A DNA stretch of 64,000 bases from Pectobacterium aquaticum (GCF_003382565.3 NZ_CP086253.1:1860001-1924000), one strand, 5' to 3'. Positions 52,737-61,973 are shown, counted from the first letter of the stretch. Translations and numbers: made by a program. The notes: a model not told the origin generated them from the sequence alone.

Positions 52737-54061
52737 ACTTGCTCCTTCAGTGCTGCAACACGCAGGGTAACGGCGTTTTTGTGGGCAGTCAGCTGTTCGG
52801 CCTGTGCCAATATTTCTATGGTCGGCGCCAGTTGCAGTAACCCCTGCGGCGTGAGCTGCTGTACGGTCATGCGTTTCTGGAAATCGGCTAAACCCAAGCT
52901 TGAATAGGTCGAGGTATAGCCATAGGTCGGCAGAACGTGGTTGGTGCCGGAGGCGTAGTCGCCCGCGGATTCCGGTGACCAGTCACCAAGGAACACGGAA
53001 CCCGCGCTGGTGATGCTATCAACCAGTGATTCGGCGTCGCGCGTCTGGATGATCAGGTGCTCTGGGCCATATTGATTGCTGATTTCAATGCATTGTGCCA
53101 AATCACGCGCGACGATGACACGGCTGCTGGCAAGTGCCTGACGCGCGATGTCCGCACGGGACAGTTGTGTGAGCTGCTCTTCAACGGCGTCCGCCACGGC
53201 TTTGGCCATTGCTGCGTCAGGCGTGAGCAGGATGACCTGTGAATCCGGACCGTGTTCTGCCTGCGACAACAGGTCGGAGGCGACAAACGCGGGCGTCGCG
53301 CCGCTGTCGGCGATCACTAATACTTCGGATGGCCCAGCAGGCATATCAATGGCCGCGCCATCGAGTTGCTGACTAACCTGCCGCTTGGCTTCTGTCACAT
53401 AGGCGTTGCCGGGGCCAAAGATTTTATCCACTTTCGGCACGCTCTCGGTGCCAAATGCCATCGCGGCAATCGCTTGCGCCCCTCCGAGCTGAAAGACTTC
53501 TTTGATGCCGCACAACTGTGCAGCATACAGAATTTCATCGGCAATCGGCGGCGGTGAGCACAGCACCACGCGGCCGCAGCCTGCGATGCGTGAAGGTGTT
53601 CCCAGCATCAGCACGGTTGACGGCAGCGGGGCTGAGCCCCCAGGAATATACAGCCCGACGGTTGCGATAGGGCGCGTGAGCTGCTGGCAACGTACGCCCG
53701 GCTGTGTTTCGATATCGACAATCGGCAGCTTTTGCGCGTTGTGGAATGTCTCGATATTACGCACGGCGATCGCCATCGCCTGTTTGACGTCATCGCCCAG
53801 ACGAGTGGAGGCGGCGGTAATCTCGGCCTCGGTCACGCGAATCGCATTGACCTGAACCTTATCGAACTGTGCACTGTAGTCACGTAACGCGCCATCACCA
53901 CGGCTTTTCACGTTTGCCAGAATATCGCTCACGACAGCGGTAATGCGATCTGACGCGGAAATCGCCGGACGAGTCAGTAGCTGACGCTGTTCTTCAACTG
54001 AACAGCGTTGCCAGTCGACGAGCGTGCTGAAGCTGCCAGTGCTTTTGGTGTTGTCAGCCAT
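52733..54061 (-). CDS. hisD: Histidinol dehydrogenase
   Basis: A 442-residue zinc enzyme that oxidises histidinol to histidine in two NAD-dependent steps, the end of the pathway. GPGNAYVTEAKRQVS is the signature region, with zinc ligands Gln, His, Asp and His in LSQAEHGPDSQ, SPESAGDYASGTNHVLPT (shared motifs). The ATG at 54061 is preferred because GGAG is eight bases upstream; GTG 54070 and ATG 54067 overlap the hisG stop and lack spacing. The N-terminus (MADNTKSTGSF) is about eight residues longer than in E. coli. Confidence 0.96.
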   Translation of the reverse strand: MADNTKSTGSFSTLVDWQRCSVEEQRQLLTRPAISASDRITAVVSDILANVKSRGDGALRDYSAQFDKVQVNAIRVTEAEITAASTRLGDDVKQAMAIAVRNIETFHNAQKLPIVDIETQPGVRCQQLTRPIATVGLYIPGGSAPLPSTVLMLGTPSRIAGCGRVVLCSPPPIADEILYAAQLCGIKEVFQLGGAQAIAAMAFGTESVPKVDKIFGPGNAYVTEAKRQVSQQLDGAAIDMPAGPSEVLVIADSGATPAFVASDLLSQAEHGPDSQVILLTPDAAMAKAVADAVEEQLTQLSRADIARQALASSRVIVARDLAQCIEISNQYGPEHLIIQTRDAESLVDSITSAGSVFLGDWSPESAGDYASGTNHVLPTYGYTSTYSSLGLADFQKRMTVQQLTPQGLLQLAPTIEILAQAEQLTAHKNAVTLRVAALKEQV

Positions 54062-54066
54062 CGTCA

Positions 54067-54966
54067 TCACTCCATCATTTTTTCAATCGGCAGGACCAGA
54101 ATGGAGCTGGCACCTAATGATTTCAGCTTTTCCATCGTTTCCCAGAACAGCGTTTCGCTGCTGACCATGTGCATGGCAACACGACGCTGATCGCCGGCCA
54201 GCGGGAGAATGGTCGGACGTTCGGCACCAGGCAACAGGGAAATAATTTCGTCCAGACGTTCGCTAGGTGCGTGCAGCATGATGTATTTTGATTCACGCGC
54301 CTGAATCACGCCTTGCATACGGGTCAGTAGCTTATCGATTAGCTGCTGTTTCTCTGCTGGCATTTCGCCGTCGCGCTGAATCAGGCAGGCTTTGGAACGG
54401 TAAATCACTTCGACTTCGCGCAGGCCGTTGGCTTCAAGCGTAGCACCGGTTGATACCAGATCGCAGATAGCATCGGCCAGACCGGCACGCGGTGCGACTT
54501 CGACGGAACCGTTGAGCAGACAGGATTTGAAATTGACAGACTGTCTGTCGAGATATTGTTTGAGCAGGTGAGGATAAGAGGTGGCGATACGTTTGTTTTG
54601 CAGACATTCAGGACCGGTATAGGCTTCGTCCAATGGCATCGCCAGCGACAGGCGGCAGCCGCCGAAATCCAGACGACGCAGTGTGAAGTAACGCGGATCT
54701 TCGCCCTGTGCACGACGGTTTAACAGCTCTTCTTCCAGCACGTTTTCGCCGATAATGCCCAGATCGACCACGCCATCCATGACCAGACCGGGGATGTCGT
54801 CATCGCGTACGCGCAGGATATCAATCGGCATATTTTCTGCAAACGCAATCAGACGCTGTTGCTGTAAGTTGATTTTGATCCCGCAGCGCGCCAGCAGTTC
54901 GCGTGAATCGTCGCTCAGACGGCCTGACTTCTGCATTGCTATCCGTAAACGTGTTTTATCCAGCAT
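54067..54966 (-). CDS. hisG: ATP phosphoribosyltransferase, long hexameric form
   Basis: A 299-residue first enzyme of histidine synthesis, feedback-inhibited by histidine. The catalytic bilobal part ends near 220 with GLADAICDLVSTGATL as PRPP-binding loop. The C-terminal ACT-like regulatory domain (about 225-299) shows this is the long form, which needs no HisZ. It is the first structural gene, downstream of the attenuator. Confidence 0.98.
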   Translation of the reverse strand: MLDKTRLRIAMQKSGRLSDDSRELLARCGIKINLQQQRLIAFAENMPIDILRVRDDDIPGLVMDGVVDLGIIGENVLEEELLNRRAQGEDPRYFTLRRLDFGGCRLSLAMPLDEAYTGPECLQNKRIATSYPHLLKQYLDRQSVNFKSCLLNGSVEVAPRAGLADAICDLVSTGATLEANGLREVEVIYRSKACLIQRDGEMPAEKQQLIDKLLTRMQGVIQARESKYIMLHAPSERLDEIISLLPGAERPTILPLAGDQRRVAMHMVSSETLFWETMEKLKSLGASSILVLPIEKMME

Positions 54967-55017
54967 GGAAACCTCATTAACCTGTCAAATTTAAATTTTT
55001 GGAAATAGAGCGAGCAT

Positions 55018-55094
55018 AAAAAAACCCTCGGAAGGTGATCTTCCGAGGGCTCTCTTTGTGTTCTGCGCCACTGGAAGATCTTAACGTCTTCCAG
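55018..55094 (-). promoter_or_regulatory. his operon transcription attenuator
   Basis: On the minus strand after hisL, CTGGAAGA/TCTTCCAG (55071-55094) forms an upstream hairpin. CCCTCGGAAG/CTTCCGAGGG (55025-55049) plus seven T residues (55018-55024) is the terminator. The 3' side of the first and 5' side of the second share GGAAGA-type sequence and can pair alternatively, the standard his attenuation switch governed by ribosome position in hisL. Confidence 0.93.
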
Positions 55095-55112
55095 CACCAA
55101 CTGCCCGAAAGA

Positions 55113-55160
55113 CTAATCAGGATGATGGTGATGATGGTGGTTAAACAGAACGCGTGTCAT
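55113..55160 (-). CDS. hisL: his operon leader peptide
   Basis: A 15-residue leader peptide, MTRVLFNHHHHHHPD, with six consecutive histidine codons. Low charged tRNA-His stalls the ribosome there and favours antitermination of hisGDCBHAFI. E. coli hisL has seven consecutive histidines and a lysine where Asn7 stands here. GAGA lies ahead of the ATG. Confidence 0.96.
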   Translation of the reverse strand: MTRVLFNHHHHHHPD

Positions 55161-55401
55161 AAAGTGTCTCTTTGTTGTGTCAGTGTTTATTAAATCAATA
55201 ACGATTTCTGTCGAATAACCTAAACCATGTTCGGGCTGTTGTGCAACATTTTTTTAGCAGATGTGGGAAGTTCGTTTTGGTTGCGTGATGTGCCAGCATA
55301 ATCGCGCTGGATATCCGCTTTTGATAGGCAGAAAAGACTACGGAATCGGACAGGCATCCGTAGCGGTGGGCGTCAAAGCCGTTTACTCTGTAGGCGTGTA
55401 T
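55161..55401. other. his promoter region
   Basis: No gene is visible. The his promoter must lie here, but no -10/-35 pair stands out. Small open frames here have no ribosome site. Confidence 0.4.
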
Positions 55402-55526
<125 letters not shown>

Positions 55527-55565
55527 TAAGTGTTATAACAGGCTCCTTGCAGGGGAGAACGGCTG

Positions 55566-56402
55566 ATGAAAAAAGTATCGATTGTGGGATTGGGCTGGTT
55601 GGGTATGCCGCTAGCTCTGGCGCTCAATGGGCACGGCTACCACGTGACAGGGACGAAAACCACTCAGGATGGCGTGGAAGCAGCGCGAATGAGCGGCATT
55701 GAGTGCTATCAACTGGCGCTGACGCCTGAACTGGAATGTGACGCTGATGAACTTAGCGTATTACTACAGGTTGACGTATTGATCGTGACCTTGCCCGCTA
55801 GCCGAACGGCGGAAGGGGGCGAAGGGTATGCGCAAGCGGTACAGCAATTGGTGAATATGGCGCGTGTGTTTCATGTCCCGCGTATTATCTTCACCAGTTC
55901 AACCTCGGTTTATGGCGATAGCAGCGGCACGGCAAAAGAACACTCGCCGCTACAGCCGACGACGGTAGCAGGGAAAACACTGGTGTCCCTCGAACAGTGG
56001 TTGCAGCATCTACCTGATACCTCCGTCGATATCTTGCGTCTTGCGGGGCTGATCGGTGGTGAACGCCATCCTGGACGTTTCCTTGCGGGCAAAACCAATC
56101 TGCCGCGCGGTAATCATGGCGTGAATCTGGTGCATCAGGAAGATGTGCTGGCGGCGATCCTGTTGCTGCTTAAGCTTCCGAACGGCGGGCATATCTATAA
56201 TCTGTGTGCACCAGAACATCCTGCCAGACAGGATTTTTACCCGGAACAGGCGCGCAGATTGCACCTGTCTCCGCCGCAGTTTTCGCCCGTAACCGACAGC
56301 GCTCAGGGGAAAATTGTTGATGGACAGCGTATCTGCCATGAACTCGGGTTTGAGTATCAGTACCCTAATCCCTCAACGATGCCGTTGAACGAGGGCTTGT
56401 AG
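55566..56402 (+). CDS. yeeZ: YeeZ, NAD(P)-binding SDR-like protein
   Basis: A 278-residue Rossmann-fold protein of the extended SDR class. The dinucleotide motif is VGLGWLGMPLA (GxGxxG variant, residues 7-17), and SSTSVYGD is the conserved strand loop. E. coli YeeZ is the closest family member and is likewise next to the his operon; its reaction is unknown. The sequence around SSTSVYGD holds Tyr but the usual YxxxK lysine is not evident, so catalysis is uncertain. The ERIC element lies 40 bases upstream, and GGGGAGA precedes the ATG. Confidence 0.92.
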   Translation: MKKVSIVGLGWLGMPLALALNGHGYHVTGTKTTQDGVEAARMSGIECYQLALTPELECDADELSVLLQVDVLIVTLPASRTAEGGEGYAQAVQQLVNMARVFHVPRIIFTSSTSVYGDSSGTAKEHSPLQPTTVAGKTLVSLEQWLQHLPDTSVDILRLAGLIGGERHPGRFLAGKTNLPRGNHGVNLVHQEDVLAAILLLLKLPNGGHIYNLCAPEHPARQDFYPEQARRLHLSPPQFSPVTDSAQGKIVDGQRICHELGFEYQYPNPSTMPLNEGL

Positions 56403-56472
56403 CGCTAACCACCATGCGTGCTGATTTGTTGATACCCCGATTTTTTTGAGACCACTATAGGTTTTCTGATAT

Positions 56473-56499
56473 GCCCGGATGTATGTGACGCATCCGGGC
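56473..56499 (-). terminator. Hairpin between yeeZ and MCP gene
   Basis: GCCCGGATG (56473-56481) pairs with CATCCGGGC (56491-56499). It lies nine bases after the MCP stop on the minus strand. No long T-run follows, so terminator strength is uncertain. Confidence 0.6.
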
Positions 56500-56507
56500 T
56501 TGAGGCC

Positions 56508-58460
56508 TTAAAATGACGTCCAGTCGCTTTCTGACGACGCGGATTTTTTGTCTGCCGTTGACACCCGTTTTGGCAACGCGTGGCGTGGCGTAGAGGATGA
56601 CGCAAGTGAAGCGGATCGGGTGTCGGATTGAGACACGCGGAAGTGTTCGAGCAGCTTCTCTAGCAGCACCGCCTGCTCTTCCAGCGAATTGGCGGCAATA
56701 GACGATTCCATCACCAGCGACGCGTTCTGCTGCGTGGTGGTATCCAACTCGCCGATCGCCTGCGCGATTTGCCCAATACCTCGGCTCTGTTCCTCAGAAG
56801 CAGAGGAAATTTCCCCCATGATGTCGTTCACGCGGGAAACGGAATCGACGATTTGTTCCATCGTATCTCCGGCAACGGCCACAAGATGGCTACCCGCATT
56901 GGTGCGTTCGACCGATTCTGAAATCAACGCTGCGATGTCTTTGGCTGCCTGCGCACTGCGTTGTGCCAAATTGCGGACTTCGCCTGCCACCACGGCAAAA
57001 CCGCGCCCTTGTTCACCGGCGCGTGCGGCTTCTACCGCGGCGTTCAGCGCCAGAATGTTAGTCTGGAAGGCAATACTGTTGATGACGCTGGTGATATCAG
57101 CGATTTTTTTGGAGCTGGCCGCGATATTGTCCATCGTTGTCACCACCTGTTTCACGACCTCACCACCTTTCAGCGCATTCTTGGAGGCATCGGCAGCGAT
57201 TTGGCTAGCATGCTTGGCGTTGTCGGCGTTGTTTTTCACCGTTGACGTCAGTTCTTCCATGCTAGCCGCGGTTTCAACTACGGCGGCCGACTGCTGCTCT
57301 GTACGTGAAGACAGATCGCTATTGCCTGTGGCAATTTTGCTTGCCGACTGGCTGACGCTACCAACGCTGTCCCGCACTTCGGAGATAACGTGGCGCAGCT
57401 GTTCATTCATCGTCCCCATTGCGTGGGTAAGCCGCCCCAGTTCATCGTGGCGATCGGTTTGAATCGAGGTGGTGAGATCGCCACTGGCAATACGTTCCGC
57501 CAGCGACAGGTTATGGATGATGGGGCGGGTAATAATCCGGGTGATGTAGATCGAAATAATGATACCGATGATGACGGCGATGAGACCGATAATCATGGTA
57601 ATGGTGGCAGAGTTATAGGCCAGCTCATCGTTTTTCGCTTTGATAATGGCCGTCAGTGCGTTGATGTCGGCACTGCTTTTCGTTCCTGCTCTCATGACCA
57701 GATATTCTGCTTTTTTCACGTCATCGAAAGCGGTGTAATAGTCTGCGTTAATCTGTTGATATTGCTTGATGTAATTGCGTAATGCGTCAGCCTGACCTTT
57801 CAGATCGGCAGGTAAAATCGGTAAGGCCTGATAGGCTGATTCCGTTTCCGCATAACGGTTATTCAGTGCAGTGACGGTTTTCTCATCTTTTGTTATTTGC
57901 AGCTCATAACTCAGCTTTTGCACTTCACTTAACAAGAAAGCGAGTCTACTAATCGCGTAATAGGCATCATTATCGGGGAATGAACTGGTGCTATGAATGG
58001 TCTGTGCAACAGGTTCCAGCGTGGCTTGTGCATGGAGTTGATTTATTTTTCCCTGAATAGCAACCGCTTTTTGTGTTGCAACAGACATTGCGGATACCGA
58101 TGTCTGAAAGCCTTCTAAGTTTTCTTTTAAGCTGTTGATGTGGCCTAACTCATCGGTGCTCCAGGCCAGCGTTTTTGCACTGTCTGTTAAGTCTGTCGCG
58201 CTTTTAACGAATTTCGCCAGAATATCTTTTGTCTTTTCATCAGGGGCGTAGAAATATTTAACACGATTTATTTTTGCCTGAAACACCTCAATATTGATGC
58301 TGTAAATAAGATTGGTTTTCTCATAGATATCTTTGATGTCTTTAAATCTTTTTGTACTAAGCGATGAGGCAACAATAACGAGTAATAAAATAATGCCGAA
58401 TCCCGCATACAGTTTATGTGCGATTTTTGTGTTACGGATTCGACTGGCAAGATTCTGCAT
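56508..58460 (-). CDS. Methyl-accepting chemotaxis protein with long periplasmic helical sensor
   Basis: A 650-residue transducer. TM1 is about residues 16-36, the periplasmic sensor about 40-280, TM2 about 281-305, then HAMP (about 305-360) and a cytoplasmic signalling domain with the conserved tip motif ILALNAAVEAARAGEQGRG. The roughly 240-residue ligand domain is mostly helical and twice the size of Tar-type four-helix bundles, which suggests a helical bimodular (HBM) sensor; relatives bind TCA-cycle acids or polyamines. The C-terminus DWTSF resembles the NWETF tail that recruits CheR and CheB. The ligand is unknown. A FliA-like promoter is about 120 bases upstream. Paralogue of the next gene. 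Confidence 0.92.
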   Translation of the reverse strand: MQNLASRIRNTKIAHKLYAGFGIILLLVIVASSLSTKRFKDIKDIYEKTNLIYSINIEVFQAKINRVKYFYAPDEKTKDILAKFVKSATDLTDSAKTLAWSTDELGHINSLKENLEGFQTSVSAMSVATQKAVAIQGKINQLHAQATLEPVAQTIHSTSSFPDNDAYYAISRLAFLLSEVQKLSYELQITKDEKTVTALNNRYAETESAYQALPILPADLKGQADALRNYIKQYQQINADYYTAFDDVKKAEYLVMRAGTKSSADINALTAIIKAKNDELAYNSATITMIIGLIAVIIGIIISIYITRIITRPIIHNLSLAERIASGDLTTSIQTDRHDELGRLTHAMGTMNEQLRHVISEVRDSVGSVSQSASKIATGNSDLSSRTEQQSAAVVETAASMEELTSTVKNNADNAKHASQIAADASKNALKGGEVVKQVVTTMDNIAASSKKIADITSVINSIAFQTNILALNAAVEAARAGEQGRGFAVVAGEVRNLAQRSAQAAKDIAALISESVERTNAGSHLVAVAGDTMEQIVDSVSRVNDIMGEISSASEEQSRGIGQIAQAIGELDTTTQQNASLVMESSIAANSLEEQAVLLEKLLEHFRVSQSDTRSASLASSSTPRHALPKRVSTADKKSASSESDWTSF

Positions 58461-58581
58461 TATAACTCTCCATGTAGGACGATTTATTAGTAATAATGAT
58501 CACGATTTTATTGCTAACGATTATTTCACGGTTAATAACGATGTCATGTTTCACGACGGTTTCATTGCTAGCTACTATGAG

Positions 58582-58608
58582 TTATCGGGCTTTCTTATCG
58601 CGATGTTA
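58582..58608 (-). promoter_or_regulatory. FliA (sigma-28) like promoter, first MCP gene
   Basis: On the minus strand TAAC-N15-CCCGATAA, against consensus TAAA-N15-GCCGATAA: one mismatch in each box with exact spacing, 122 bases before the start. The gap 58461-58738 otherwise holds no gene. Confidence 0.6.
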
Positions 58609-58738
58609 GTGCCAGAGTAGGGGATAATAACATTTTGTGATGGATATCAAGGCGGGCTGTGCAAATGCACAGTGTTTTATGGGGATACATCCAAAACAAC
58701 GTAGCTTACTGATTATTTAACGATTTATTGATCATTGA

Positions 58739-58767
58739 ATTCAGCCCTGACGTCATATCAGGGCTGA
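58739..58767 (-). terminator. Hairpin after second MCP gene
   Basis: TTCAGCCCTGA (58739-58749) pairs perfectly with TCAGGGCTGAA (58757-58767), twelve bases after the stop of the second MCP gene on the minus strand. The T-run is weak. Confidence 0.7.
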
Positions 58768-58778
58768 AGGATCTAATG

Positions 58779-60713
58779 TTAGAACGTTGTCCAGCCTGAA
58801 TCCTGCGACTGTTTTGATGCAGGTGGCAGGCGTTTCTGCTGTGGCGGCAAACCGGAGAGATTTGCTTTGGGTTTGCGCCCCTCTTGATCGGACAGGCGGA
58901 AGTTCGCCACCATACTTTCGAGTATTGCAGACTGTTCTTCCAGCGAGTTAGCGGAGATTGAGGATTCCATTACCAGCGCCGCATTCTGCTGCGTGGTGGT
59001 ATCAAGCTCGCTGATGGCGCGAGAAATTTGCTCAATACCGCGGCTTTGCTCATCGGAGGCGGAGGCGATTTCCCCCATGATGTCGTTAACCCGCGAGACA
59101 GACGAGACAATCTGATCCATCGCGGTTCCCGCGTTTGCCACCAACTGCGTGCCGACATTGATACGGGATACTGACTCAGATATCAGAGTAGCGATTTCTT
59201 TCGCCGCTTGAGAGGTGCGTTGAGAAAGCGTCCGTACCTCGCTGGCAACCACGGCGAATCCACGGCCTTGCTCCCCAGCTCGAGCGGCCTCTACGGCGGC
59301 GTTAAGCGCCAGAATATTGGTCTGGAAAGCAATGCTGTTGATAACGGCGGTGATGTCGGCAATCTTTCGTGAGCTGTCTGAAATCCCTGACATGGTATCC
59401 ACTACATCGCGTACTACTTCGCCGCCTTTGTGCGCATTTTGCGAGGCTTCAGTACTGATTTGGCTCGCTTGTTTGGCGTTTTCGGCGTTGTTTTTCACGG
59501 TCGACGTCAGTTCTTCCATGCTGGCGGCAGTTTCTACCACAGCGGCAGACTGCTGCTCGGTGCGCGAGGAGAGGTCGCTGTTACCTGCGGCAATCTTGGC
59601 CGCAGAGGTGGACACGCTGTCCACGCTGTCGCGCACATCGCTGATCATATGGCGCAGCTTCTCGTTCATTCTTCCCATGGCGGACGTTAGCTGACCCAAT
59701 TCATCATCGCGGTCAGCCACGATCGTTGACGTCAGATCGCCTGCGGCGATTTTTTCCGCCAGAGAAAGGTTGTGAATCACGGGGCGGGTGATTTGGCGGG
59801 TAATCAGCAGCGAAATGATAATGCCGATCACGACGGCGATGAGGCCAATGATCATCGTGATGGTAGCGGAACCGTATGCCAGTGCATCATTCTTCTCTTT
59901 GACGATAGCGATAAGCGCTTTAATAGAGGCGCTGCTTTTATCCCCGCCGACCTTCACGCCGTCTTCGGCTTTTTTCAGATTGTTGACGCTCTGGAAGTAG
60001 TCAGCGTTGAGCTTTTTATAGCTGGTGACATAGCTCCGCAGGCCCTCTGCGGCGACCTGCTGTTCAGGCGTCAGTGCCGCAGTGGCGGCCTGGTAGTTGC
60101 TGTCAAAGCGACCAAAAGCCTCATCGAGCTTCTTCGCGGCATCGGCATTTTGCTTAAGCTGCAACTCATAGGATAACTGCTTGAGTTCTGAAACCTGCGT
60201 TGCCAAATCTTCAGCCTGATATTGCGTTGCGCTATCAGAAGGCTGCTGGCGCAGTTTGGTGTAAAAATCCGCGGTAATGTTTTGCCCGTTGGCGGCGCTG
60301 ATTTTGTCGCGATTTTCTACCACGCGCTGCGTGGATTTCCCCATCTCGGTGATAGCGTTCTGGAATTCGGTCAGGTTCTGGCCGAGATCGTTGACGAGGG
60401 GAGCGCCTTCCGGACTCCATGAGAGCGTTTTCGCTTCAGTGGTTAACTCTGAAGCATGTTTAACGAAGCCCGCCATAGTTTCACGTGACTTCTCTTCATA
60501 CGAGTAAAAATACTTCAGGCGATTTATTTTGGCCTGAAAGACTTCGATGTTGATGTTGTAAATAAGATTGGTTTTTTCATAGATATCACGAATTTCTCTG
60601 AAGCGACCTGCGCTCAGTAGCGATGCAATGATGACCAGTAGCAAGATCACCCCAAACCCAAGATACAACTTTTGGGATATTTTAAGATTTCTGATTTTTT
60701 TGGCTAAGAACAT
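58779..60713 (-). CDS. Methyl-accepting chemotaxis protein, paralogue with long helical sensor
   Basis: A 644-residue transducer built like its neighbour: TM1 about 18-38, large helical periplasmic domain about 40-275, TM2 about 280-305, HAMP and a signalling domain with NSIAFQTNILALNAAVEAA in the hairpin. The cytoplasmic halves of the two are very similar, while the periplasmic parts diverge strongly after the shared EKTNLIYNINIEVFQAKINR-type segment, pointing to duplication followed by a change of ligand. The C-terminus GWTTF again looks like a CheR-binding tail. The start at 60713 (MFLAKKIRNLKIS) follows GGAGAG. A strong FliA-like promoter is 70-95 bases upstream. Confidence 0.92.
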   Translation of the reverse strand: MFLAKKIRNLKISQKLYLGFGVILLLVIIASLLSAGRFREIRDIYEKTNLIYNINIEVFQAKINRLKYFYSYEEKSRETMAGFVKHASELTTEAKTLSWSPEGAPLVNDLGQNLTEFQNAITEMGKSTQRVVENRDKISAANGQNITADFYTKLRQQPSDSATQYQAEDLATQVSELKQLSYELQLKQNADAAKKLDEAFGRFDSNYQAATAALTPEQQVAAEGLRSYVTSYKKLNADYFQSVNNLKKAEDGVKVGGDKSSASIKALIAIVKEKNDALAYGSATITMIIGLIAVVIGIIISLLITRQITRPVIHNLSLAEKIAAGDLTSTIVADRDDELGQLTSAMGRMNEKLRHMISDVRDSVDSVSTSAAKIAAGNSDLSSRTEQQSAAVVETAASMEELTSTVKNNAENAKQASQISTEASQNAHKGGEVVRDVVDTMSGISDSSRKIADITAVINSIAFQTNILALNAAVEAARAGEQGRGFAVVASEVRTLSQRTSQAAKEIATLISESVSRINVGTQLVANAGTAMDQIVSSVSRVNDIMGEIASASDEQSRGIEQISRAISELDTTTQQNAALVMESSISANSLEEQSAILESMVANFRLSDQEGRKPKANLSGLPPQQKRLPPASKQSQDSGWTTF

Positions 60714-60780
60714 GACGTCTCTCCGGGGATGAATTACTGGTGTCGGGTAACGAATTAATAGCGTATATGACCCATAATGC

Positions 60781-60807
60781 TTATCGGATTTATAGTGGTT
60801 TTTTTTA
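60781..60807 (-). promoter_or_regulatory. FliA (sigma-28) promoter, second MCP gene
   Basis: On the minus strand TAAA-N15-TCCGATAA matches the sigma-28 consensus with a single mismatch and exact 15-base spacing, 68 bases before the ATG. Confidence 0.8.
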
Positions 60808-61170
60808 GTGTGAGTGAAGAAACGAATAATAATTTGTGAGGCTTCTCTCGTATTGTTGGACAATTGCACTGCAAGCGCTGGTCGAATTACCAATCTGCGT
60901 TACGGTAACCGCTGTAGAGATAAATACAGGGAACTATGATTATTTTTAAAAACTTGAGAAGGAACGGGGTAATTTAGAATTTTTTTTTGAAATATAAGCA
61001 GGGTAAAAATAACGAATGGTTAAGTTTTGAATTAATAGAGGTAAGGTGCACTGAGTAGTGCATGACGTTATTACGTTAGCGGATTTTTATCTCAATTTTT
61101 ATCGTACATTGTTGTCTGACTGTGCCGAATGCCCTATGACGGCTAATCTCACCGTCATAGGATAGGGGGG
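60808..61170. other. Intergenic region between MCP and response-regulator genes
   Basis: No gene is visible in this AT-rich stretch. It follows the 3' end of the response regulator gene on the minus strand. CCTATGACGG and CCGTCATAGG (61131-61160) form an imperfectly centred inverted repeat eleven bases after the regulator's stop and could act as its terminator. Confidence 0.5.
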
Positions 61171-61872
61171 CTAGTGGGTGCTTTTGGTACGATACAGCCG
61201 ACGTGGGTGACCAATCTTGCCGTAACGCATTTCGATATCGAGGAACTGATTTTCAACGCAGAACTCCAGATAGCGACGCGCCGTCGTTTTACTGAGTCCG
61301 GTTTTTTCGACGATATCATCGATAGAATAGAGTGTATCGCCGTCATCGTTAGCAAAAATCTGCTTGATCAGCCCCAGCGTGTTCTCTTCAATGCCTTTCG
61401 CTGAGGAGGAGGAGACTGCGCCGGACGATTGCAACTGATAGAGAATATCTACGTTCTGCTGATCGACAATTTTGTAAGTGTGCTGAGTTTTCACGAATTG
61501 AATAAATCGCTCCAGCGAAGAGCGCAGCCGTGGGTAGGAGAGCGGTTTGATAATGTAGTCAAAGGCCCCGCAGCGAATCGCCTGAGCGCAGGTATTCATA
61601 TCGCTGGCGGCGGTAATGAAGATGACGGAACAGTTCATTCCTTTGAGTAGTTGGCTTTCAATCAGCGAAACCCCTTCGCCGTCAGGCAAATAGTTATCCA
61701 GCAAAATCAGGCGCGGCCTGTGCTGCTGAAGGAGCTTTTTGGCTTCAAAAAGCGTAGCGGCAATCCCGACGACACGCAGATTGAAATGTTTTTCAATAAA
61801 TTCAGCATGAATATTTGCCAGCTTACTTTCATCTTCAACGATTAAGACATCGAAATGTTCAGTGTGCTGCAT
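61171..61872 (-). CDS. CitB/DcuR-type response regulator
   Basis: A 233-residue regulator. The receiver domain (1-125) has acidic pocket Glu13/Asp14, phosphoacceptor Asp59 (LLDNYLPDG), Thr87 and Lys109 (IIKPLSYP). The output domain of the CitB/DcuR/DpiA family is C-terminal with helix-turn-helix SIDDIVEKTGLSKTTARRYL at about 183-202. The start at 61872 (MQHTEHFDVLIVEDE) is supported by AGGGA; the frame is open to 61932. It lies 95 bases downstream of the sensor kinase gene, with a shortened ERIC-like element in that gap. Probable target: the divergent gene beginning at 63992. Confidence 0.92.
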   Translation of the reverse strand: MQHTEHFDVLIVEDESKLANIHAEFIEKHFNLRVVGIAATLFEAKKLLQQHRPRLILLDNYLPDGEGVSLIESQLLKGMNCSVIFITAASDMNTCAQAIRCGAFDYIIKPLSYPRLRSSLERFIQFVKTQHTYKIVDQQNVDILYQLQSSGAVSSSSAKGIEENTLGLIKQIFANDDGDTLYSIDDIVEKTGLSKTTARRYLEFCVENQFLDIEMRYGKIGHPRRLYRTKSTH

Positions 61873-61920
61873 GGTGTGAATCCCTGTTAGTCTCTGAATT
61901 ATAAATAAAATAGTGTGTCC

Positions 61921-61973
61921 GTTATACCTCAAGCGGCCTGTGCGTTGTTCACTACGCGCCGCTCAAATTATTG
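61921..61973. repeat. Shortened ERIC-like element
   Basis: The 53 bases begin GTTATACCTCAAGCGGC, with CTGTGCGTTG after it, and end GCGCCGCTCAAATTATT. They align with the two ends of ERIC (GTTATACTTCAAGTTGC, TGTGCGTTGG and GCAACTCGAATTATT), with the central dyad deleted. Its end runs into the stop codon of the sensor kinase gene (61968-61970). Confidence 0.55.
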
